From: Paludibacteraceae bacterium
Lineage (GTDB): Bacteria; Bacteroidota; Bacteroidia; Bacteroidales; Paludibacteraceae
Assembly: GCA_905233375.1 (NCBI GenBank)
Contig: CAJOEJ010000010.1
Span: forward strand, 56,830-120,829
DNA length: 64,000 nucleotides
Direction: 5' to 3'
A program made the translations under genes and the position numbers. How positions within the stretch are numbered: position 1 is the first letter of the stretch; each line of letters opens with the position of its first letter. The notes beneath the pieces are model-generated. The model saw only the letters and a program-made list of their open reading frames with translations. It did not search any database and was not told the origin of the DNA. Positions 1-7,768 of the stretch are shown here, piece after piece.

Positions 1-267
1 GCCCGCCTCATGATACACATGCGTCTCCACCGTCGCCTGCTCGTTGCCGTGCAGGTTCATCAGTCCGTACAGCTCCGTCCGGCACGCGCCGCGCTGCTCC
101 ACCCGGATGACATGACGCTGCTCCGACGCCTCACACGGCTCCGACGGCAGGTGAATGACATGGATCCGGACCGTCGAACCCTCCTCCTGCACGATATGCA
201 GGTCCACCGGCGTATTGACGAACACGCGTTCGAACCGCTCGCCCTTATGCAATACCATCGTATCCAT
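1..267 (-). CDS. sufD: SufD-like Fe-S cluster assembly protein, N-terminal part
   Basis: The reading frame opens with ATG at 267 and runs off the window edge, giving 89 residues. The text around residues 61-85 (ACRTELYGLM, then NEQATVETHVYHEAG) resembles the beta-helix core of SufB/SufD scaffold proteins, where an acidic or polar stretch precedes a conserved H. SufD works with SufB and the SufC ATPase in the SufBC2D complex that builds Fe-S clusters in the cytoplasm. The start overlaps the sufC stop by 23 nt, so the two are translationally coupled. The N-terminal helical domain of standard SufD is missing, so this may be a short form. The 3' end is outside the window, so the full length is unknown. 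Confidence 0.7.
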   Translation of the reverse strand, partial: MDTMVLHKGERFERVFVNTPVDLHIVQEEGSTVRIHVIHLPSEPCEASEQRHVIRVEQRGACRTELYGLMNLHGNEQATVETHVYHEAG

Positions 268-991
268 GTTCCTCCAGTTCCAGCGCAAGCGTCTTGTCGC
301 CCGTTTTGATGATCCGACCGTCCGCCAGCACATGCACAAAATCCGGCACGATATAATCGAGCAGGCGCTGGTAGTGGGTGATCACGATGGATGCGTTCTG
401 CGGCGTCTTGAGACGGTTCACACCTTCCGCCACGATACGCAGCGCATCGATATCCAGACCCGAATCGGTCTCGTCCAGGATAGCGAGACAGGGTTCGAGC
501 ATCGCCATCTGAAAAATCTCGTTCTTTTTCTTCTCTCCGCCGGAGAAGCCTTCGTTGACCGAACGGTTGTTGAGCTTGTCCGGCAGTTCGAGCAGTTTCT
601 TCTTCTCCCGCATGAGCGCGAGGAACTCCCGTGCCGAAAGCGGTTCTTTGCCCTCGTACGCGCGTTTCTCGTTCACCGCCGTGCGCATAAAATTGGTCAT
701 ACTCACTCCGGGTATCTCGACCGGGTATTGAAAACTAAGGAACACGCCTGCGCGCGCACGTATCTCGGGCGGCATCGCTAACAGGTCCTCTCCACGCAGC
801 AGCACCGTTCCCGCCGTCACCTCGTACGCCGGATGACCGGTCAGCACCGCCGAGAGCGTGGACTTGCCCGCACCGTTGGGACCCATGACGGCATGCACCT
901 CCCCCTCGTTAATCACCAGATCAACGCCTTTCAATATCTCTTTGCCTCCGATGGAAGCATGAAGATCATGTATCTCAAGCAATGTATTCAT
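245..991 (-). CDS. sufC: Fe-S cluster assembly ATPase SufC
   Basis: The 248-residue ABC-type ATPase has Walker A GPNGAGKS at residues 37-44, the ABC signature FSGGEKKKNE near 149, and the Walker B/D-loop variant ILDETDSGLD that marks SufC rather than transport ATPases. The length is normal for the family. SufC powers remodelling of the SufBCD scaffold in the cytoplasm. The start at 991 lies 25 nt below a clear promoter, so sufC is the first gene of this transcript. In many Bacteroidota sufB precedes sufC, but here a tRNA-Asn gene sits upstream, so sufB must be elsewhere. The gene overlaps sufD. Confidence 0.95.
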   Translation of the reverse strand: MNTLLEIHDLHASIGGKEILKGVDLVINEGEVHAVMGPNGAGKSTLSAVLTGHPAYEVTAGTVLLRGEDLLAMPPEIRARAGVFLSFQYPVEIPGVSMTNFMRTAVNEKRAYEGKEPLSAREFLALMREKKKLLELPDKLNNRSVNEGFSGGEKKKNEIFQMAMLEPCLAILDETDSGLDIDALRIVAEGVNRLKTPQNASIVITHYQRLLDYIVPDFVHVLADGRIIKTGDKTLALELEEHGYDGIA

Positions 992-1015
992 GTCTGTTTT
1001 TCACCTTTGCGGGTG

Positions 1016-1047
1016 CAAAGGTACTGCTTTTTTTTCATATATGCAAG
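1016..1047 (-). promoter_or_regulatory. Bacteroidota-type promoter for sufC
   Basis: On the - strand TACCTTTG (1016-1023) is preceded at 20 bp by CTTG (1044-1047). It continues into GCACCCGC, an extension also seen below the -7 box of the tRNA-Asn and TetR promoters. Confidence 0.8.
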
Positions 1048-1052
1048 AAAAA

Positions 1053-1084
1053 TTTGCATATGTCAAAAAAAAGTCGTAACTTTG
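1053..1084 (+). promoter_or_regulatory. Orphan + strand promoter divergent from sufC
   Basis: TTTG (1053-1056), a 20 bp spacer and TAACTTTG (1077-1084) match the consensus exactly, followed by the usual GCAGC. No gene follows before the antisense side of the tRNA-Asn terminator and tRNA. It could make a short RNA or serve the kinase gene at 1406. Confidence 0.7.
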
Positions 1085-1151
1085 CAGCGAAATTGACGAA
1101 TAGGCGTTCTTTGGCACCGGTGAAGGGATACAGAGCGAGGGGAAAGGCACC

Positions 1152-1178
1152 AAAAAAGCACCTGCTTTATGCAGATGC
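1152..1178 (-). terminator. Intrinsic terminator after tRNA-Asn
   Basis: Read on the - strand, GCATCTGC, loop ATAAA and GCAGGTGC form an 8-bp stem (one G-U pair) followed by six T. It lies 9 nt beyond the tRNA CCA end. Confidence 0.85.
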
Positions 1179-1187
1179 TCTTCGTTT

Positions 1188-1264
1188 TGGCGCTCCCTCT
1201 AGGACTTGAACCTAGGACCCCCTGATTAACAGTCAGATGCTCTAACCGACTGAGCTAAGGAAGC
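1188..1264 (-). tRNA. tRNA-Asn (anticodon GTT)
   Basis: The - strand folds as a full cloverleaf. Acceptor GCTTCCT pairs with AGGGAGC, the D stem is GCTC/GAGC, the anticodon loop CTGTTAA gives GTT, and the T arm CTAGG/CCTAG encloses TTCAAGT. The discriminator is G, usual for tRNA-Asn, and CCA is encoded at 1188-1190. It has its own promoter upstream and a terminator downstream, so it is a single-gene transcription unit. Confidence 0.97.
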
Positions 1265-1297
1265 ATGCAATTGGGATTAATTTCTCAAAAGCGGGTG

Positions 1298-1329
1298 CAA
1301 AAGTACTGCTTTTTTTTCACATGTGCAAA
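1298..1329 (-). promoter_or_regulatory. Promoter of tRNA-Asn
   Basis: On the - strand TTTG (1326-1329), 20 bp, then TACTTTTG (1298-1305), 33 bp upstream of the mature tRNA 5' end. Confidence 0.8.
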
Positions 1330-1405
1330 TTTTTTGGCAAAAAAATGCATTTTGTGGTCACTTTTTTGATAAAAAACACCTTTTTTAGGTAAAATATACA
1401 AAAAA

Positions 1406-2413
1406 ATGAAGAAAATTTTAGGTTTAGGCAACGCCCTTACGGACATTTTGCTTCAGGTGAGCGAAGACGATCTGCGCGAACTCGGATTCCCGAAAGGAAG
1501 TATGAATCTTATCTCCCGTGACCAGGCGGAGCAGATCCAATACCGTTTCCTGTCGGTGCGCAAACGAATGGTAGCCGGCGGTTCGGCATCCAACACCATT
1601 AATTGTATCGCCTCGTTGGGAGGCAAAGCCGCGTTTATCGGCAAGATCGGAAACGACGAGGTCGGTGATTTCTACCGCGAGGACATGATCCGGAACGGAG
1701 TCAAACCGATTCTGTTGTTCTCCTCGCAGAACGCCATGTCGGGTTTCTCCATCGTCCTGGTCACTCCGGACGGCGAGCGCACGTTCGCGACCTATCTGGG
1801 TGCGGCGGCGGAGTTATGCGCCGATGACATCCAGAAAGACGCCTTCAACGGATACGATATCTTCCATATCGAGGGCTATCTGGTACAGAACCACGAGCTA
1901 TTAGAGAAATCGCTGCGTCTTGCCAAGGAATCGGGCTGTATGGTATCGCTCGACCTGGCGTCCTACAACGTCATCAACGAGAACCATGCTTTCCTCAAAG
2001 AGCTTGTCAAGCAATACGTGGATATCGTGTTCGCCAACGAAGACGAGTCGTTTGCCTACACCCACCTCAACCCCGAGGAGGCTGTGCAGATGATTGCCGA
2101 GCAATGCGACATCGCCGTGGTCAAGGTCGGCAAGAACGGTTCGTACGTGCAGCAGGGATCCAAACGCCATCATATCGGCGCCATCACGACCAGCTGTACC
2201 GACTCCACCGGCGCAGGTGACTATTTCGCAGGCGGATTCCTCCACGCCCTCAGTGACGGATTCGATATCCGCCGCTGCGCCGAGATAGGCACGATCGCTG
2301 CGGGACGCGTGGTCGAAGTCATCGGTACCAAACTCAGCGACGACACCTGGGAGGAGATCCGACGTATATGCGCCCTCTACCGCGGATTCATGCAGAAATA
2401 CGACAAAGAGTAA
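1406..2413 (+). CDS. PfkB-family sugar/nucleoside kinase
   Basis: This 335-residue protein has the two PfkB signatures: a glycine-rich substrate loop (VAGGSASNT, about residues 57-64) and the catalytic and anion-hole motif DSTGAGDYFAGGF at 266-278, with the catalytic Asp in GAGD. Family members phosphorylate ribose, fructose, adenosine or related substrates using ATP in the cytoplasm. The N-terminus GLGNALTDILLQV and length resemble the adenosine-kinase-like branch common in Bacteroidota, but the substrate cannot be read from sequence. It is followed directly by a heptamer array and then plsC. No clear consensus promoter was found just upstream. Confidence 0.88.
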   Translation: MKKILGLGNALTDILLQVSEDDLRELGFPKGSMNLISRDQAEQIQYRFLSVRKRMVAGGSASNTINCIASLGGKAAFIGKIGNDEVGDFYREDMIRNGVKPILLFSSQNAMSGFSIVLVTPDGERTFATYLGAAAELCADDIQKDAFNGYDIFHIEGYLVQNHELLEKSLRLAKESGCMVSLDLASYNVINENHAFLKELVKQYVDIVFANEDESFAYTHLNPEEAVQMIAEQCDIAVVKVGKNGSYVQQGSKRHHIGAITTSCTDSTGAGDYFAGGFLHALSDGFDIRRCAEIGTIAAGRVVEVIGTKLSDDTWEEIRRICALYRGFMQKYDKE

Positions 2414-2414
2414 A

Positions 2415-2499
2415 CATAATACATCATACATAATACATCATACATAATACATCATACATAATACATCATACATAATACATCATACATCATACATAATAC
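2415..2499. repeat. Tandem 14-bp (2 x 7) repeat between kinase and acyltransferase genes
   Basis: About six copies of CATAATACATCATA, each made of two related heptamers, fill the whole gap and end at the plsC ATG. It is the longest of the heptamer arrays in this window. The copies are nearly identical, unlike the degenerate five-unit arrays elsewhere. Confidence 0.95.
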
Positions 2500-3228
2500 A
2501 TGAAACACCTCTATTTCATCTACCAATACCTCATTGCCTGGCCGCTGCTGATGGTACTGACCGTCTGCACGGCGGTGTTCACCGTCTGTACCGTTCACTG
2601 GCGTAATGCCGAATGGGTACACAAAGTGCAGCAGTTCTGGTCCCGCTCGTTCTTTTGGCTGATGTTCCTGCCGGTCAGCGTGGACGGCGAAGAGCATATA
2701 CAGCCCGGACAGAGTTACGTCTTTGTAGCCAACCACCAGTCCATGTTCGACGTGTGGCTCGTGTACGGCTGGCTGCCTGTCATCTTCAAATGGTTGATGA
2801 AAGCCGAGTTGCGCAAAGTGCCGTTTGTCGGAACAGGTTGCAAAGCAGCAGGACATATCTTCATCGACCGCCGCAACAGCAAAGCGGCGCTGGAGAGTCT
2901 GAAAGAAGTGGAGAAACAGCTGGTGAACGGTGTCTCGACGGTCATCTTCCCCGAAGGCACGCGTTCGCTCAACGGCGAAGTGGGACGGTTCAAACGCGGG
3001 GCGTTCCAGATTGCACTGGATCTCGGACTGCCGGTCATCCCGCTGTCGCTGGACGGATGTTTTGAAGTGCTGCCCAAAGGCAAACCCTTCGTGCGCCGTC
3101 ACCCGGTACACATGCACATCGGCGAACCGATCGACCTGAAGCAGTTCGTGGATGCCGAAGGCAAACAGGACGCGAACGCCGCCATTGAAGCGGTGCGCAA
3201 AGCGGTCATGGACGGAAGACTCAAATAA
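2500..3228 (+). CDS. plsC: 1-acyl-sn-glycerol-3-phosphate acyltransferase (PlsC-like)
   Basis: The 242-residue protein begins with a hydrophobic anchor (residues 3-32). It carries acyltransferase motif I NHQSMFD at 78-84 (catalytic His and Asp), a second block VPFVGTG at 107-113, and motif III FPEGTRS at 150-156. The family transfers an acyl chain to lysophosphatidic acid at the inner membrane to make phosphatidic acid, the phospholipid precursor. Length and motif spacing are normal. The start ATG is the last unit of the preceding repeat, so translation begins exactly at its edge. Fatty-acid donor (acyl-ACP or acyl-CoA) is not determined. Confidence 0.9.
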   Translation: MKHLYFIYQYLIAWPLLMVLTVCTAVFTVCTVHWRNAEWVHKVQQFWSRSFFWLMFLPVSVDGEEHIQPGQSYVFVANHQSMFDVWLVYGWLPVIFKWLMKAELRKVPFVGTGCKAAGHIFIDRRNSKAALESLKEVEKQLVNGVSTVIFPEGTRSLNGEVGRFKRGAFQIALDLGLPVIPLSLDGCFEVLPKGKPFVRRHPVHMHIGEPIDLKQFVDAEGKQDANAAIEAVRKAVMDGRLK

Positions 3229-3319
3229 CCAATAACCCGGAACGTCCTCCCGTCAAACGGGAGGAGTGGCCTCCGCCGAGAAGGGCAAATAAATAACCAA
3301 TAACAAATCAAATAACTTG
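3224..3319. repeat. Composite repeat: heptamer array interrupted by a palindromic element
   Basis: Two AATAACC heptamers (3224-3237) are followed by a palindrome (arms CTCCCGT and ACGGGAG near 3247-3264) and then further heptamers at 3292-3319. The array covers the plsC stop and ends at the TTG start of holB. Confidence 0.75.
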
Positions 3320-4477
3320 TTATTTGCGGACATCATAGGACAAGAGGCGACGAAAGCCCGATTGCGTCAGGCGGTACGTGAAGGACGTATTCCGCACGCG
3401 CAGCTGTTTACCGGCGTGTCGGGAATCGGCAAGTTACAGCTGGCGCTCGCGTACGCGCAGTACCTTAATTGTCCGCATCGCACGGACGAGGACAGTTGCG
3501 GAACTTGTCCGACCTGCCTCCAATACAGCCGGTTGCAGCACCCCGACCTGCATTTCGTCTTCCCTATCGTCAAGACCGATGCCGGAGACACCTGCGACGC
3601 CTATCTGGAGCCGTGGCGCGAGATCATACTCAACAAGGCGTACTTCGACCTCGACGACTGGCACGAAGCCTTGGGCGTGGAGACCAAGCAGTCCATGATA
3701 TACGAGAAAGAGAGCGGAGAGATCCTGCGCAAACTGAGCCTCAAGTCCTACGGAGACGGATACAAGGTCATGATCATCTGGCAACCGGAGAAGATGAACG
3801 CCGATTGCGCCAACAAACTGCTGAAGATCCTCGAAGAACCGCCTCAGCGCACCGTCTTCCTCCTCGTCTCCGAGCACCCGGAGTTGCTCTTATCGACGAT
3901 CCAGTCCCGCGTCCAGACGATCCGCGTACCGCGGCTCGAGACCGAAACAATCGCACACGCCCTGGAGCAGAGAGGACTGGAAGCCGGACACGCAGCTGAC
4001 ATCGCACGCATTGCCAACGGCAGTTACCTCGCGGCGCTCAAGAAATCCGACGAGTCAGAAGAGAACCGGCAGGAGTTGCGGGACTTCATCGCCCTCTTCC
4101 GCGATGCCTACACCGTAGGCGTCATCACCGACCCGAACAAGAAATACGAATCGCTCAAACGCCTGCGCCAGTGGAGCCTCGACATGTCGGACGCCAAAGT
4201 GGGACGGGAGAGGCAGAAACATTTCCTGCAATATGCGCAGCAACAGGTGCGGGAGAACTACATCCGGAACCTGCAGCAACCCGAACTCAATTACCAGTTG
4301 GAAGACGAGCGGAACTTCTCCGTCAAGTTCGCCCCCTTCATCCATTCGGGCAACGTGGAAGATATCATGCGCCAACTCGAAACGGCGGAAAAACAAATAG
4401 AACAAAACGGCAACGCGAAGATGATTTTCTTCGACCTGTGCCTGCAGATGATAATACTGATAAAGAGGAAAAAATAG
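3317..4477 (+). CDS. holB: DNA polymerase III clamp-loader subunit delta'
   Basis: A 386-residue AAA+ protein of the clamp-loader family, which loads the sliding clamp at replication forks. It starts LFADIIGQE and has a P-loop-like GVSGIGKLQLA at 33-43. Position 40 is Leu instead of the Ser/Thr needed for ATP binding, as is usual for the catalytically silent delta' subunit. A zinc module CPHRTDEDSCGTCPTC follows at 52-67, and LLKILEEPP (sensor region) is present. The start is TTG at 3317, since an in-frame stop lies just upstream and no ATG fits. It is 4 nt before ricT in a likely operon. The start codon sits in the last heptamer of a repeat array. Confidence 0.9.
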   Translation: MLFADIIGQEATKARLRQAVREGRIPHAQLFTGVSGIGKLQLALAYAQYLNCPHRTDEDSCGTCPTCLQYSRLQHPDLHFVFPIVKTDAGDTCDAYLEPWREIILNKAYFDLDDWHEALGVETKQSMIYEKESGEILRKLSLKSYGDGYKVMIIWQPEKMNADCANKLLKILEEPPQRTVFLLVSEHPELLLSTIQSRVQTIRVPRLETETIAHALEQRGLEAGHAADIARIANGSYLAALKKSDESEENRQELRDFIALFRDAYTVGVITDPNKKYESLKRLRQWSLDMSDAKVGRERQKHFLQYAQQQVRENYIRNLQQPELNYQLEDERNFSVKFAPFIHSGNVEDIMRQLETAEKQIEQNGNAKMIFFDLCLQMIILIKRKK

Positions 4478-4481
4478 AACA

Positions 4482-5672
4482 ATGAAAAAATATACAGTTG
4501 GAACGGGACATAACGAATTAGGGGCATCTGCCACCAAACGCAACTCGGCGCATATGCTGCCTGTCAGCGACTGGCTGTCCGACCTGCCGGAGAACACACA
4601 ACTGACCGATCTGGTGGAAGTGCAGTTCAAGCAGACCCGCAAAGGATATTTCCATAACAGCAAACAGCTGGCATTGGAGAAAGGCGTCATGGTCGTGGTC
4701 GAATCGACGACGGGATACGATGTGGGCGAAGTCGTGCTGACAGGCAAGTTGGTCGAACTCCAGATGCGCAAAAACAATATCGACACCTCGCGTTATGAGG
4801 TGCGTTCGGTCATGCGTATCGCCACCGAAGAGGATCTGGAGCGCGCCAAAGCGGCACACGCACGCGAACAGGAGACGATGATCAAAGCACGCCAGATAGC
4901 CAAGTCACTGGGACTGGAGATGAAAGTGGGCGATGTCGAGTATCAGGGCGACGGCACGAAAGCCATCTTCTATTACATCGCGGACGGACGTGTCGATTTC
5001 CGCCAGCTCATCAAAGTGTACGCCGAGACATTCCGTATCCGGGTGGAGATGAAGCAGATCGGAGCACGTCAGGAAGCAGGACGAATCGGCGGAACAGGTC
5101 CCTGCGGACGCGAGTTATGCTGCTCCACGTGGATGATCAACTTCTCCTCCGTGGGAACGGGCGCGGCGCGGTTGCAGAATATTTCCCCGAATCCGCAGAA
5201 GTTAGCCGGCATGTGCGCCAAACTCAAATGCTGTCTCAACTACGAGGTGCCGGTATATGAAGACGCCGCCAAACTGCTGCCTTCGCGGCATGCCAACCTG
5301 GAGACGCTGGATGCCACCTGGTATTTCTTCGCCTCCGACCCCTTGGCAGGCATGGTGACCTACTCGTCCGACCCCCATTCGGGAGCCAACCTGACCACCC
5401 TGACCGCCGCACGGGCGCATGAAATACTGGCGATGAACCGCCGCGGAGAGAAACCCGCCTCGCTGGAGGGCAACAAAGCCGTTCCGGCGGAAGTAGGTTT
5501 CCAGCACAGCGTCGGACAAGGCGAACTGACCCGGTTTGACCGCAAGAAGAAACGTCATAACGGGGACCGCAGAGACAACAGAGACCGCCGTGACCGCAGA
5601 GACAACAGAGATAACAGAGATAACAGGTCCAACAGACCCGACAAACCCGACAAACCCGCTAAACCGCAATGA
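4482..5672 (+). CDS. ricT: PSP1-domain protein, RicT/YaaT-like
   Basis: This 396-residue protein has the PSP1 C-terminal domain (about 60-200). It also has the cysteine clusters GPCGRELCCSTW and CAKLKCCLNYE (about 205-255) that hold Fe-S clusters in RicT proteins. In Firmicutes RicT is part of the RicAFT complex acting on RNase Y and phosphorelay control; the role in Bacteroidota is unclear. The last ~55 residues are a low-complexity basic tail of RRDNRD, RDNRDN and PDKP repeats, probably disordered and possibly RNA binding. It follows holB by 4 nt and overlaps gldH by 4 nt, an order (holB-ricT-gldH) I recall from other Bacteroidales. Confidence 0.88.
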   Translation: MKKYTVGTGHNELGASATKRNSAHMLPVSDWLSDLPENTQLTDLVEVQFKQTRKGYFHNSKQLALEKGVMVVVESTTGYDVGEVVLTGKLVELQMRKNNIDTSRYEVRSVMRIATEEDLERAKAAHAREQETMIKARQIAKSLGLEMKVGDVEYQGDGTKAIFYYIADGRVDFRQLIKVYAETFRIRVEMKQIGARQEAGRIGGTGPCGRELCCSTWMINFSSVGTGAARLQNISPNPQKLAGMCAKLKCCLNYEVPVYEDAAKLLPSRHANLETLDATWYFFASDPLAGMVTYSSDPHSGANLTTLTAARAHEILAMNRRGEKPASLEGNKAVPAEVGFQHSVGQGELTRFDRKKKRHNGDRRDNRDRRDRRDNRDNRDNRSNRPDKPDKPAKPQ

Positions 5673-6145
5673 GAAAAGCCTTCGGACAATGGTTAGCAGC
5701 CATGCTGCTCACCGGCATCATGACCGCGTGCAGCAGCGACACCGTCTATAGCCGTTTCGTGTCCACGGACGGTACGTCCGCACGCCATCCCTTGCCGCAA
5801 TGGCACATGGACTCCGTCGCCCGGTTCGACTACACGATCACCGATGCCGGACAAGACTACCGCTTGCTGCTCTACGTACGGCACACGGAGACATATCCGT
5901 ATCAGAACATGTGGCTGTTTGTGAGCGACAGCCTCCACACAGATACCATCGAGTTCTACCTCGCGGACGACCGCGGACAATGGCTGGGCAACAAGCATCA
6001 CGGGTTCATCGAGATGCCGGTGTTGTACGAAGAGAACTACCGCTTCCCCGCCTCCGGCACCTACCGCCTGAACGTGCAACACGGGATGCGTGACACACTC
6101 CTGCGAGGCGTCTCCGACATCGGACTGGAAATCATTCGGAATTGA
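5669..6145 (+). CDS. gldH: Gliding motility lipoprotein GldH-like
   Basis: A 158-residue lipoprotein with a short hydrophobic leader and lipobox LTGIMTACSS (Cys21). The length, the DSVARFDYTITDAG opening of the mature domain and the position right after ricT match GldH. GldH is needed for gliding in Flavobacterium, but it is also kept in non-gliding Bacteroidales, where its job is unknown. The ATG overlaps the ricT TGA-type stop region by 4 nt (coupled translation). The product should sit in the periplasm or outer membrane. The family call rests on length, lipobox and context, so confidence is moderate. Confidence 0.75.
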   Translation: MRKAFGQWLAAMLLTGIMTACSSDTVYSRFVSTDGTSARHPLPQWHMDSVARFDYTITDAGQDYRLLLYVRHTETYPYQNMWLFVSDSLHTDTIEFYLADDRGQWLGNKHHGFIEMPVLYEENYRFPASGTYRLNVQHGMRDTLLRGVSDIGLEIIRN

Positions 6146-6168
6146 TAAAATTGACAATTAAATCGCTT
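6141..6168. repeat. Degenerate heptamer array before trmB
   Basis: Four units (ATTGATA, AAATTGA, CAATTAA, ATCGCTT) cover the gldH stop and reach the trmB TTG start. Confidence 0.55.
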
Positions 6169-6908
6169 TGGGTAAGAACAAGTTAAAGAAGTTTGCAGAG
6201 ATGGAGACATTTTCCAATGTCTTCCAGCCGCCGTATGAACCGATGGCGGGTCAATGGCGGGCGAAGTATTTTCATAATGACAACCCCATTGTTATGGAGT
6301 TGGGCTGCGGGCGAGGCGAATATACGGTAGGTCTGGCGGAGCGGTATCCGGATAAGAACTTCATCGGCGTGGATATCAAAGGTGCACGTATGTGGGCGGG
6401 AGCCAAGCAGGCGATCGAAAAAGGCTTGAGCAATGTAGCGTTCCTTCGAACCCAGATTGAGTTCATTACCGAATTCTTTGCGGCCGATGAGATCGATGAA
6501 GTTTGGATCACTTTCTGCGACCCGCAGATGAAAAAAGCGACCAAACGGCTCACCTCCACGTATTTCATGCAGCGTTACCAGCGCATCGTCAGACCCAACG
6601 GGCTCATTCATCTCAAGACCGACAGCCCCTTCCTTTACACCTATACGACGGAGATGCTGCGCCTCAACCCCTATCCCGTCCTCTGTCAGACGGATGACCT
6701 GTACGCGCAGCAGAACGATACCGACAGCTGGTTGGTGGACGCACAAGCGCTGCAGACACACTACGAGAAGCAGTGGCTGGACCGCGGGCTGAGTATCAAG
6801 TATATCGTCTGGCGGCTCACTCCGCTGACCCGGTGGGAGGAACCGACCATCGAGATAGAGAAAGACTCGTACCGTTCCTACGGACGTAACTATAACAGTC
6901 CCGAATAA
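6168..6908 (+). CDS. trmB: tRNA (guanine-N7)-methyltransferase
   Basis: The 246-residue protein has the SAM-binding motif [16 protein letters not shown] near residues 42-57, the [13 protein letters not shown] block and [15 protein letters not shown]. These are characteristic of TrmB, which methylates G46 in the variable loop of tRNA in the cytoplasm. Length is normal. The start is TTG at 6168 ([15 protein letters not shown]), because the family N-terminus begins GKNKL and no ATG is in place. This is the second TTG start in this cluster, again at the edge of heptamer-like sequence. It ends 2 nt before the CPBP gene and is probably co-transcribed with it. Confidence 0.93.
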   Translation: MGKNKLKKFAEMETFSNVFQPPYEPMAGQWRAKYFHNDNPIVMELGCGRGEYTVGLAERYPDKNFIGVDIKGARMWAGAKQAIEKGLSNVAFLRTQIEFITEFFAADEIDEVWITFCDPQMKKATKRLTSTYFMQRYQRIVRPNGLIHLKTDSPFLYTYTTEMLRLNPYPVLCQTDDLYAQQNDTDSWLVDAQALQTHYEKQWLDRGLSIKYIVWRLTPLTRWEEPTIEIEKDSYRSYGRNYNSPE

Positions 6909-6910
6909 GT

Positions 6911-7768
6911 ATGCAACACCGCTGGCTTCATTTGTTTTTCTGGCTGACTGTCCTGTCCGTCCTGACCGCCATCGGCGTGGGAGGATGGGTGCTATTGTGC
7001 GGCGACGGTTCTTCGACCTCGTCCCTCAAATGGCTGCAGTTCATCCAGACCCTGGTCACGTTCATCCTGCCTTCCGTCATATGCGCATGGCTGTGGGATG
7101 CGGACAAGCGTCCTTTCGCATGGCTCAAGATGGAACATGCTCCTTCGTGGCAGGACGCACTCTTAGCCGTTGCCGTCATGATATGTGCCATACCGGCGAT
7201 CAACCTGCTGGCGGACCTCAACAGCCGGATTGACCTGCCCGAGAGCCTCGGCGCACTCGAACAATGGATGACGCAGCGGGAGACGGAAGCAGCCGACCTG
7301 ACACAACGGTTCCTGCAAGCCGACAACATCGGCATGCTGCTCGTCAATATCGGACTCATGGCGCTCTTTCCTGCGATCGCCGAAGAGATCTCCTTCCGCG
7401 GCACCTTGCAGCAACTCTTCACCAATCACCAATCCTCCTCCCTTGAGGGGAGGTCGGGAGGGGTTCCCCACCTCGCCATCTGGGCAACGGCGGTGGTGTT
7501 CTCCGCCATCCATTTCCAGTTCTACGGCTTCATCCCGCGTATGCTCATGGGTGCCGCGTTCGGGTATGTCTTTGCATGGAGCGGCAACCTGTGGCTGCCA
7601 ATCCTCATGCATTTCACCAACAACGCGGTAGCGGTCATTGCGTTCTACGCCCTAACAAATTATGCCGACACGATAGGTGCCGGCACAACGTGGTGGATAG
7701 GCGTTCTCAGCCTGATGATTACATGTCTGGGTCTACTAATATTCTACCGCAGAACTCACACACGATAA
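6911..7768 (+). CDS. CPBP-family intramembrane metalloprotease
   Basis: A 285-residue multi-spanning membrane protein with the three CPBP (Abi/Rce1-like) motifs: EEISFRG at 158-164, the HFQFYGFIPRM block with His201, and HFTNN with His234. These Glu and His residues bind the catalytic metal. Family members cleave peptides inside the membrane; some process prenylated proteins or give self-immunity to bacteriocins, but the substrate here is unknown. Residues 171-187 (TNHQSSSLEGRSGGVPH) are encoded by a heptamer fragment joined to a palindromic repeat. They form an extra loop between motifs 1 and 2, apparently tolerated. The 3' end overlaps the convergent zinc-ribbon gene by 50 bp. Confidence 0.88.
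   Translation: MQHRWLHLFFWLTVLSVLTAIGVGGWVLLCGDGSSTSSLKWLQFIQTLVTFILPSVICAWLWDADKRPFAWLKMEHAPSWQDALLAVAVMICAIPAINLLADLNSRIDLPESLGALEQWMTQRETEAADLTQRFLQADNIGMLLVNIGLMALFPAIAEEISFRGTLQQLFTNHQSSSLEGRSGGVPHLAIWATAVVFSAIHFQFYGFIPRMLMGAAFGYVFAWSGNLWLPILMHFTNNAVAVIAFYALTNYADTIGAGTTWWIGVLSLMITCLGLLIFYRRTHTR
7420..7470. repeat. Heptamer fragment plus palindromic repeat inside the CPBP gene
   Basis: AATCACC-type units (7420-7433) are joined to a palindromic element (7434-7470; arms CCTCCTCCCTT and AGGGGAGG, then GGGAGGGGTT). It is translated in frame as NHQSSSLEGRSGGVP. Confidence 0.85.

Noticed and set aside
2415..2499. Regular repeats as a CRISPR array
   Set aside because: Units are contiguous 14-mers with no spacers, and no cas genes are present.
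4020..5669. Antisense frames opposite holB and ricT (4055-4786, 5202-5669)
   Set aside because: Composition and overlap show they mirror the real + strand genes; no promoter or motif.
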